Below, one piece after another: positions 55,711 through 64,000 of a stretch of DNA of 64,000 nucleotides. Every line of letters begins with the position of its first letter. Position 1 is the first letter of the stretch. The notes beneath the pieces were generated by a model, which worked only from the letters and a program-made list of their open reading frames with translations, searched no databases and was not told the DNA's origin. The position numbers and the translations under genes were made by a program. Source of the stretch: Mucidula mucida (taxonomy: Eukaryota > Basidiomycota > Agaricomycetes > Agaricales > Physalacriaceae). The DNA is taken from positions 49,062-113,061 of the forward strand of contig JADNYV010000120.1 of NCBI GenBank assembly GCA_015501055.1, given 5' to 3'.

Positions 55711-56367
55711 GAAGCCTTACCCTTTCACAGGAGTCATCACATATCGAAAGTCGCCCCCACTGTACATCTCAGACTGTTGATACCGAAATTATTATACGAA
55801 TTAATGCAAGCGTGTTAGGCCGTGGCGATAGGCTAGGCAGACGCCGGGATTTTGTCGGTGTGTTCGCCAAGGTAGGCTTCGACTTGGGAACTTGTCCACA
55901 CAACCACACGTTATTAAACCGTCAACAGGCAATACCAAATCCTAAGCATGTAGCCATCGAGATCATCTGCACCGATGATAATCATCTCTGGGCCAACCCA
56001 CTGCATGACCTCAATAGCCTTCCTTTAAGTGCCTTGGATCCAAGACCCTACAGTCATTGCTCGTCCCGCCATGACTGATTTAGGAGCACGGGTATGTGCC
56101 TCATGGCTAGTCGGAACGGTGTCTGAGTGCGGTACAGGAGAGCATCTTGCCGAGAGGATCCGCCGTGAATAGGACGTTTTCGCATCGGCACTCTATATAC
56201 TTTTTACAGTCTCGACTGCGAAACATTGACATTCATGACCCGAAGCATACAAAAGAGATAACGCGGCGACGTGAACAGCACTGCATGTTAAGCAGTATCT
56301 GACACATATACAGAAGGAGCAGGCAGATATGTTATTTTCCCTGGAAAGTGTTTAACTTTCATGCTCC
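55711..56367. other. Intergenic between kinase-like copies B and C
   Basis: Contains the 56093-56180 direct repeat and, next to copy C, a 3' flank (GCATACA..., ACTGCATGTTA...) shared with the 3' flank of copy A near 30470-30520. No gene. Confidence 0.45.
56093..56180. repeat. Direct repeat, copy 1 (3' flank of kinase-like copy C)
   Basis: About 85 bp (CTCATGGCTAGTCGGAA..., GTGTCTGAGTGCGGTACAGG..., GTGAATAGGACGTTTTC) repeated with few differences at 62228-62313. Confidence 0.75.
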
Positions 56368-57741
56368 TTAGCAAATCACGTACTTACCTTCAAGCCAAAA
56401 ACGCCCTGGTACCTCGAGCTCCAAGTCTTCCGCAGAGAGCGAGCCGCATATTTCTTCATAACGAGAAAGGGCGGTGGCAGCACTCGGCTGGGCTGGACTG
56501 TCAAACTCCTTCATGGAATCAAAGAGTGGTCCTATTTCTGGTATAACGTCTTCAATACACTATAGACACGGTGGTCAGGATTTCGTAACAACCATATGTA
56601 CTACTCACACGAAGATTGTACTCCAAGGCTGATGCAAGGTCCCTAACGTCTTTCTTGAAAGCCGTCAGCAGCTCGGGACTATAGTCCACGATGGCTGTTT
56701 CGAAATCAATCAGGGCGTATCGGCGTTTAGGTCCACGAACACCCGCGATGCGAGGATCCGTTGTCTTCTTGGCCTTCGGAATGAGTGCGTCTGTCATTAC
56801 GTTTTGGAGAAGAATGTCGCCATGAGAGATGTTATGCTCATGAAGGAAAGCAACAGCCTGAAGATGTATCTCACCATCCGCTGTAGGAAGTGAAGCCGGC
56901 GCTCTTACCTCCAAGAAGGCACGACCGTATCGAACGAGTTCGCCGACCTTCGCAAAATCAGCAGCGGTTGCCCCGTTCCATCTATATAGATTGTGAGCGC
57001 GCCCCCACCGTAGAGAGGGTTACATGCTTACCTTGGCATTACAACAAACATCTGGCCGTTGAAGTTAACATAATCAAGAACTGGGATAGTATGATTCCGC
57101 GGATCATCGCGAAGGGCATCAGACTGCAGGCGACGGAAAGCTCTGAGCTCTTTGCTGGGCTGTGGACCAGAGATAGCCCTGAACAAGATGAGGCAACAGA
57201 CGGGTCGTACAGGATACAGTGATTTACTTGAGTATCACATCTCGCCCTAGCCTATCCCGCGCGGGCCACACGAATGGAGACTGGAGGTATTTTTGTAAGT
57301 AGTAATCGCGATTCTTGAGGAAAGACCTACGAAGAAATACGTTTCCGCATCCGCATCTGTCCTGTAAAAGCGTTGCGCGAATGGAAATGTCATCTTTTCT
57401 GTTGAAGCGGGGATACTTGGAATAATGTTACTGAATAAGTCGGTGGGATCCTTCAAGACGTAGGGGTGATATCCACGGGACACGAAGAACGGTCGCAGGA
57501 AGCGCCATATACGCAATAGGCGTATCCTATCACTTTCGAACACTTGCCGATCGTTAGGGTCTCCAGTGTCCCAAATGGCGTAGTCCTCGGTGACAGGATA
57601 GTTCCATAGCCAGGAGCGGACCGTCCAATAGAAGGAGCTACAGACGCCTGGAACGCGTACCACTTGGATTGGTCTGAGCAAGTACGTAGTGGCCAGGAGG
57701 CCACCGACGAGAGAAACAGAAAGAGCAACTCGAGTGTTCAT
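56368..57741 (-). CDS. HGD-type protein-kinase-like protein, copy C
   Basis: Starts MNTRVALSVSLVGGLLATTY at 57741 and parallels copy A: SFYWTVRSWLWNYPVTEDY, WDTGDPNDRQVFESDR, LRIWRFLRPFFVSRGYHPYV, then DPTDLFSNIIPS. Later exons: RNHTIPVLDYVNFNGQMFVV, FAKVGELVRYGRAFLE, AVAFLHEHNISHGDILLQN, GPKRRYALIDFETAIVDY, DVRDLASALEYNLR, IEDVIPEIGPLFDSM, ending EGKYVIC at 56368. HGD and DFE motifs are kept. Upstream 69 bp and 3' flank match copy A, 26 kb away, indicating a recent segmental duplication in the same orientation. Substrate and pathway are unknown; an N-terminal hydrophobic helix suggests membrane attachment. Confidence 0.7.
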
Positions 57742-57810
57742 GGTACGTGGCTAAGTGTTCTTCGGACTTCAAATTTCGTTTGATGGCCGATAAGTTCAGC
57801 TCCACGATGA
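57742..57810 (-). promoter_or_regulatory. Conserved upstream block (partner of 31976-32044)
   Basis: Nearly identical to the block upstream of copy A, including CTTCGGACTTCAAATTTCG and GATGGCCGATAAGTTCAGC. Confidence 0.6.
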
Positions 57811-59717
57811 GTCGGAAGCGCGCAGTGATACGTATTGTGTCCTTCCTTCAGCAAAACACTCGAGGGTGTGCTTCATATCCAACACTCTGTCCAAAGTGAT
57901 ATCGGATGAAGGGATTTTACACAAGCTACACTACAATTTCAAGATGGAATTATATTAGAGTACATTGTGTTTTGCCTGAGAGCGCCGATAGTGAAGATAT
58001 GAAGCGACATGCGCCAGCGCCGAAGACGAACGGACAGCAGTGCCATCTACAATACGGTGGCTAAACTATAAATCAGTTCCAGACATCGCAGACATCCCCC
58101 CTTCCGATACGCACCTGTAGGCTTCTTCAATCAGCTCTTTTCAATTTCGTCTCGGGTATGGACATATCTCCTCGATTGTCCTCGAACAAGATGTGGTAAG
58201 TGTAAAACTACCGAACATTTGAGCAACGACAATCTCGCGCTGTCGTCACAGCGTACATACATGCGGATTGCCTGGAGCAGTTCGCCAGCTCGCTTGAACC
58301 TCGCCTCTATCACCCACCACGTAGCGATTGCCATGCGGCTGCGTCAGTACGACGGGCGTATCGACGGGGAACTTCGCTTAATGGTCAGTGACTCGCTGAT
58401 TGACTGGAAGAATGGACGTACTTGTGGTGGAGGATATGCCGACATGTTGGGAGGTAAAGTGGGCGATGATATAGTGTGATACAAGGAGGCCACTAAAATA
58501 TAGTATGTATATGACATGCAGTTTTCCCACAGCATGTGTGAGTTGGCCTCCACTCAGGTACGTTCATCTGCTCACCGAATCCAGAGAACTCCCAAGGCCA
58601 TGACATCACTTGAGGCGCAATGGGAAACTTTCTGTGACTGAGGGCAAGGGCCACACAATATTGCCTTCATCGGCTTCTGTAAACTGGTGTCAACCAAGAT
58701 GTTTGTTGACACCCTCGTGAACCGTAAGAAGAAGAGCAAGTCGAATTCACCTTGATGCTATCTTTGTTTGGGGAAACAGACCCCACAACCAAGTAAAACG
58801 GGGAAAATTCACGACAACGGCGAGAAAAGGCTGATTCCCAACGAGCTTGCAGTGCGAGGGTGTATCACTAAGAGGTGTTGTTTGGTGGCGCAATTACTAC
58901 ACAATGACACAATTCAACTATAACTTCGACACATAGTACTCATACAAAATACGATGACTGCAGAAGATTTCAGTCAGTGTAGCATTTTGGGCTTGTAATG
59001 GTCATACCTTCATATACGGCGCTTCGATTGATGTGTGACTACCAGGCATCACGCCCGTACCAAGCTAGTCTCGGCCACACCGAATCAAGTGCCTCCATCT
59101 TTCTTGAACAGCATAGGTCCATTTCTATTGGGATCGTCACGGTTAGCGGGCTCTCTACCGGGCAGAAGAAAAACCTACGTGGGCGTTACCTGGACCCGTC
59201 TTCCACATGTCTGTAATTGTACCAACGCCCTGTTGCGTACCCTTGATGATTTTTAATGAGCTTCACGGTATGGCCGTACACAAACTAGATGATTCAAGAC
59301 TGAGAAATTATTCCGTAGTCGGGAAACTGAAGACAGATACCCGTGGTGGAGGGTATGCGGCGGATGATTGCGTAGCCGTGGGTGATGATTGTAAGATGCA
59401 AGGCGCTTAACGAAGACCGTCGAGATCATGCGGCGAGTTTCCACAAAGAAATGTCATCGGACACTGAGCGTACACTTACAGGCACCGTTCTCGGGCATCT
59501 CTGTGGTATTCCTATTCAGCAGCGCACATTCCAGAGACCTGGTAAGCATTTTGAGACCTGCGCGGGTGGATACTGGTGAGCGACTTGACGTTGGCTACAA
59601 GGCGGCTCACTCGCGACTACTTGCCAGCTAGTGTACCAAGCAGTGCCTACCTTGGAACCCGTACCCACAAAATCTCGTCATAGACTGCGATAATCAATTC
59701 GAACAGGTGGAGACGTT
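57811..59717. other. Long intergenic region, no gene supported
   Basis: About 1.9 kb. Two short segments share GTGGTGGAGG(A/G)TATGC (58422 and 59344), perhaps a decayed repeat. No coding motif. Confidence 0.4.
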
Positions 59718-61254
59718 TCAATTATCTGTTTTCGTATCAACAGTCCGAGATGTGAAGCGGAGGCGAATCACGATATTTGATGCGGTCTGTCGAAGGATGA
59801 GCCTTTTGATGATAAGTGGCCGCAAATAAATATCCCTACCCTCCTCCCACCAAATCGCCTCGACCTCACGGTGCATATCATCTGTGCTGAGCAAATTGCA
59901 GATTTCTTCATATCGCGAGAGCGCAGCAGCAGCAGTAGGCTGATCCGGGCTGTCGCAGTCCTTCATCAACTCAAGAAGTGTTCCAAGATCCGGCACGACA
60001 TCCTCAATACACTAGAAAAGGAATGTTCGGGCCTGCTGTTTGTGACTATCGCGATACCGCTCACCCGAAGATGAAATTCTAGATTTCTTGCCAAACGGGC
60101 AACTTCATGCTTTGAAGCGATTGCGAACTCGGGGGCAGGTGAATAAGTTTGGTGGGAAGGTTTATCGGAGCTACTGCTGTCAGATGAAAGAACTGGCAGT
60201 GTAGCTGTTTCAAAGTCAATGAAGGCATACTTGCGTTCGGGTCCACGAACACCCGCGTAGAGGACCCCAAATTCTTTTGGCTTCGGAACCATGACATCCA
60301 TAACAAAATTTTGGCCAATGGTGTCGCCGTGCGCGATATAGTGTTCGTGAAGAAATGCGATGGCCTGGTCAAGGATCTCAACTTCCACAGCATGTGGCCA
60401 ACGTATCGGACTACTAACCTCAAAGAATGCCTGACCATAGCGAACCACTTCACCGACCGTTGCAAAATCAGCCCAGATCGCCGCGTTCCATCTATTGGAG
60501 GTCAGCACTAGTCAGCGAGATATCGGTAGTGAACCCTTGCCTTGGCATCACAGCAAATACTTGACCATTAAACTCAAGGTAATCAAGAACGGGTATAGTA
60601 TGGTTACGTGGATCGTCTCGAAGGTCATCGGAGTGTAAGAGACGAAGTGCTCGTAGCTCTTTAGTCGGTATGGAACCAGAAACCGCCCTGCGAGAAATTG
60701 AAACAAAAACTGGGAATATCAGAGAGCGACTTACTTGATCACAACGTCTCGTCCAATCCTGTCCCGTGCTGGCCAAACAATGGGAGACTAAGACTAATTC
60801 CAGAAGGGCACTGACGGAGCTGAATTTGAGGAGCACTCACAAAGTAAGCAAATTTTGCATCTGCGTCCGTCTTGTACAAGCATGACGCAAATGGAAACGA
60901 GTGATTTCCAGTTGCTTTAGAGGTAGTTGGGACAAGATCACTGTATATGTCGGCTGAATCTTTGGGCACATATGGGTGGTATCCACACGAAACAAAGAAT
61001 GGACCAAGGAAGCGCCACATGCGCAGTAGCCGTCTCCTGTCACGCTCAAACACTTCTACATCATTGGGGTCGCCCGTATCCCAAACGGCATAATCCTGAG
61101 TGATGGGGTAGTTCCAAAGCCAGGATCGGAATGTCCAATATAATGAGCTCCAGAATCCGTTTACGCGCACCCAGCGAGTAGGTTTGAGCAAGTAAACGGC
61201 GGCTAGTACACCGCCGCCTAGCGCTATAGACAGAGCCGCAGCGTTCGTGATCAT
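59718..61254 (-). CDS. HGD-type protein-kinase-like protein, copy D
   Basis: Starts MITNAAALSIALGGGVLAAV at 61254; then SLYWTFRSWLWNYPITQDY, WDTGDPNDVEVFERDR, LRMWRFLGPFFVSCGYHPYV, DSADIYSDLVPT. Later exons: RNHTIPVLDYLEFNGQVFAV, WADFATVGEVVRYGQAFFE, AIAFLHEHYIAHGDTIGQN (HGD loop) and YAFIDFETA. The last exon IEDVVPDLGTLLELMKDCD extends past the point where copy B ends, to DTKTDN at 59718. Pairs with copy B as an inverted duplicate about 6 kb apart; the promoter side is also shared. The catalytic Asp/Asn positions are present, while the glycine-rich loop of classical kinases is not evident. Confidence 0.7.
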
Positions 61255-61859
61255 GGCGTGGACCAAGTACACACACGGTCACCACGTGCCTGCGCTGGTT
61301 CGTCTCATGCCGTCGGCATGTGCTCCATCGAGTGCATTTTTAGCTTATGAGCTATGATTCTTCAGTCTCCCACCCTACCTCAAAGATGCGATAGGGCGTT
61401 TGTTAATGTGGCAGGGCACCGTTCTTTCTATGTCATTGGAAGACACTCAAGTGTTAACAGGAAGCGTACAAGTCGCACTTCCTCTATGCATTGTTTCAAC
61501 TTCACCCCAGGATAGATTCCCACTCAGGATACGCGTCCACCACCCCTCGAAATCGGGTTACCCTTCTTCTTTGAACATGACACACCGCTCGTGAGTGCCC
61601 TCTTTGCTCTTGCATCTCTCAATCGCTCGGTCGCTTTCTCTCTCCATCGCCGTGTCTGTGCAAGCTAGTATACTCACCATCATTCCGGACTTTAAAAGTG
61701 GAGTGTTTGATGTCTGAGCTCGTCGTGGACCATCTCTAGTATCCCAGTCTGAGGCGGTGTATGGCAAGGAACATCGGTGCTTGGCGAAGAGACGATGTAC
61801 GCAATGCATCACTATATCGCCGTACTGTTAGAAGCGGGCGACGAGGCAGCCATGAGTTT

Positions 61860-61942
61860 CTTGCCCGGATTGGCCGGAAAAAGTGCGCGGAAGTCAGGAT
61901 AGCGCCGATGAGAGAAACAGACAGGGCAACTTGAGTGTTCAT
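61860..61942 (-). pseudogene. Stray first-exon fragment of the kinase-like family
   Basis: From 61942 the minus strand reads MNTQVALSVSLIGAILTS then FFRPIR, matching the anchor exon of copies A and C, and stops matching after about 80 bp. The ATG is preceded by TGGTAC-type sequence as in copies A and C. Confidence 0.6.
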
Positions 61943-62227
61943 GGTACGTCCATATAAGTACTCCTTAAAGCAGAGGCAGTCTTGGATATCCTGGCTAAAC
62001 CTCATGCATTTAATGTTTTTCTGAGGGAGGCGGACATTCGTATCGAATAGGCAGGGAGCACGGCGCCTTAGTAGGCGTTAGTGTTCTCATGATACCATGG
62101 CGCGACACAGCAGAAGCTTGCATTGACGGGAGCGAATTTTCGTGTACTCAGAGCTTTGGTCTGTACCAACACGTCACGCATGTTGTATAATTAGTGCGTA
62201 TAGTTGCTGTTGTGCAAGCCTAATAGG

Positions 62228-62313
62228 CCAGTGCCTCATGGCTAGTCGGAATGGTGTCTGAGTGCGGTACAGGAGAGCATCTGCGAGAGGATCCGCGTGA
62301 ATAGGACGTTTTC
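62228..62313. repeat. Direct repeat, copy 2
   Basis: Matches 56093-56180. Here it lies upstream of a first-exon fragment, the order expected if kinase-like genes were once in tandem (3' flank followed by the next gene start). Confidence 0.75.
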
Positions 62314-63309
62314 ATCTTCAGTCTACCCAACGACAAACCAATTTCTGATGTCTTCATGTAGATCGAAATTGGACGTACTGTGAGGCTTACCCAGAGATGG
62401 GTAACTACAAAGTAGGCGACATCGGTACAGTCAAAGATAAGTGGCGGACTGCTCCGGGCAACGAATGTGTGTCTTCACTGATACGGAATATCTGGAGTGC
62501 ACTCACTAATACCATAGTAATAGCGTGGACCTATGCTGCATGCAATCAAGTTTGTAGAAGATGGGAGCAGAAGCAGGTCTGTGCCCCAGACTAGGTTGGA
62601 AATGTATACAGCCTGAAAAATGGAACCGCGGGATATTCTTATGAAGGTAAGCCATCATCAGATCGGGATTCTACACTAGCTGAAACTTCTACTAGTAAAT
62701 GACATTTGTGCTACTACGTCTAGTCGAACTTGATCTTGAATGCTGGTTGATCTCACATTCTCACTGAGTTGTACTGAGTACGAAGGAGCATGTGAGGGTT
62801 TTTCTGATGATGTTTCAGCTTCCAGCAAATGAATCTTATGTTTGGGACCCGTGCCCAACGCAGTGCTGGAACAACTGAGACGGGCTAGGAACAAGTTTGG
62901 ATATCTCAATTAGTACTCGTGTGGACTATCTTGCCGCTCGAGCGTTGAATATAGCGTATTGTCTAATGTAGGCTGGAAATATAAGCTTTGGATGCGCGAG
63001 TCCACAGAGGTCTTCTTTTGATACGAACGGAAGCGTCGCGTTGACCCCAGTACCATTGATCTATATGACATCTGAAATAAGACCGTATTGAATGTAAGTA
63101 CTCTGATACATAGGTTCGCCGTGAATGGTGTTCTGTCGTCATGTATTTCCTGTTGGCCTTGCCCACACGGCGCACACGCATTGAGTGTTTCAATTTTCAA
63201 ACGTGTCGTGACCACGTGATGAACGCGTGATGAAACGCGAAACGCTGGAGCTGGCACAGCCAAACAGTAACAAGCACCAACGGTGACCGAACTTCGACTT
63301 GAAGTTTGC

Positions 63310-63470
63310 ACCGAACCGTAAGCTGAACTGCTGGACGTCCAGATCTCTGTAGGACGAGACAGCTACTCTTCTATTAGTACACCAACAAACAACACCCAGA
63401 AACGGCCTGCCTTTTAACCACGATTACACTCTGATCCAACTGATTGTGAGTTGTTCATTATTGCCGAGGG
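63310..63470. repeat. Dispersed repeat, copy 2
   Basis: Related to 49060-49230 in the same orientation. Confidence 0.5.
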
Positions 63471-63504
63471 TCTTTCCATAAATATTTTCCCTCAGTGACG
63501 GCTT

Positions 63505-64000
63505 ATGTACCAACTACCACCTCACGCCAAATCATTGCCTCCATGTCCCTGCGGTCTCTCCGCGTCAGGCGGGAATCCGCTCTCTGCCGCCGTCGAAGCT
63601 TCCTTCATGAAGGCCCTACAAAACAATAACCTGTCCGACGTAGACGGTGCCTTGTTCATGCGGAGTATCTTCTCAAAAGCGCCGACAACTTGTCCAGCCT
63701 CGATAAGCAGATTTCTCAGCTTCATGCTTCTCTAAACACGGCACTTGAACAAAGAGCACGAATGCAGAAAACCCAGACTGTTGGCGAGTTGTGGTTTCTC
63801 CAATGCGGACCCTTCCGAATGAGATCTTGACCGAGATCTTCAAGCACGCCTGTCGCGGCTTCGAAGTTTGGTCGGATCACGATACTACTCTGTGGCTATT
63901 ATGCCGAGTATGCACTCGATGGAAGGACTTGCTGCTCGGACCCCAGCAGTATGGACAAATTTCTCACTGGATGCCCGGAGTTTTATGTCCCTATGTCCTC
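63505..64000 (+). CDS. F-box protein, 5' part (runs off window)
   Basis: The N-terminal part reads AAVEASFMKALQNNNLSDVD, then, after a one-base frame change near 63680, a coiled-coil-like helix DNLSSLDKQISQLHASLN with EQRARMQK. A second frame change precedes the F-box: RTLPNEILTEIFKHACRGF, LWLLCRVCTRWKDL, then ARTPAVWTNFSLDARSF. This order (coiled coil, LP.EIL..IF, V...W..LA..TP.LW) is that of the large Agaricomycete F-box family, substrate adaptors of SCF ubiquitin ligases binding Skp1 through the F-box. The LRR part lies outside the window. Three single-base corrections (about 63680, 63795, 63930) are needed. Confidence 0.65.

Larger units (their letters stand above)
61943..63504. other. 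Intergenic with repeats, no gene supported
   Basis: Holds the second copies of two dispersed repeats (62228-62313 and 63310-63470). No coding motif recognised. Confidence 0.4.

Noticed and set aside
1..64000. CRISPR array, rRNA, or bacterial-type operon
   Set aside because: No regularly spaced short repeats, no rRNA motifs, and genes are spliced and individually promoted.

Overview
The window is nuclear DNA from a filamentous fungus, most likely an Agaricomycete (Basidiomycota). The evidence is many short introns (about 45-60 nt, GT..AG) cutting almost every gene, small exons, and families typical of mushrooms: DUF6589 proteins, mushroom-type RecQ-like helicases, MYND-finger families, F-box/LRR genes, HGD-type kinase-like genes, and M35/M43 secreted metalloproteases. 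There is no bacterial operon structure, and I recognised no rRNA, tRNA or CRISPR.

Layout, left to right. 1-4.2 kb: two paralogous single-pass membrane proteins on the minus strand around a hypothetical gene, then a disrupted DPH4 (diphthamide J-protein). 4.3-12.3 kb: a flavin monooxygenase, a RhoGEF and an M35 deuterolysin, all minus. 12.5-19.6 kb: a tandem cluster of three MYND-finger paralogues plus a MYND-less copy; one copy holds a perfect long palindrome and another has its 3' end inverted. 20-28 kb: mitochondrial ribosomal protein uS15m (minus) and a full-size ABCA-type transporter (plus). 28-32 kb: an LRR/F-box-like gene and the first of four kinase-like genes. 32.15-32.69 kb: a 534-bp MITE-like element with 8-bp target duplications. 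33.886-40.498 kb: a 6.6-kb element carrying a RecQ-like helicase and a convergent DUF6589 gene, bounded by 11-bp perfect terminal inverted repeats and a perfect 8-bp duplication (TACGTCGC). 40.5-43.2 kb: a C2H2 zinc-finger gene, whose 5' flank the element entered, and an APH-type phosphotransferase. 44.4-51.4 kb: three tandem M43 metalloproteases plus one relic, each intact copy in a roughly 1.8-kb duplicated block with a TATA box. 51.7-53.2 kb: an exon-per-domain gene of about six homeodomain-like repeats. 53.8-62 kb: an APH gene fragment, three more kinase-like genes in both orientations, and stray first-exon fragments. 63.5 kb to the end: an F-box gene running off the edge.

Two cross-cutting observations affect every gene model. 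First, almost every conserved gene needs one or more single-base frame corrections, usually at short homopolymers, which points to uncorrected indels in the assembly more than to universal pseudogenisation. Second, several conserved frames are broken by in-frame TGA where an Arg (CGA) codon would fit, including four in the helicase/DUF6589 pair, suggesting CpG C-to-T decay of that element. Single-base statements about intactness should therefore be treated cautiously.

The strongest candidate for something undescribed is the DUF6589 + RecQ element. Its 8-bp duplication and terminal repeats imply that it moves as a DNA transposon, with DUF6589 as the candidate transposase.
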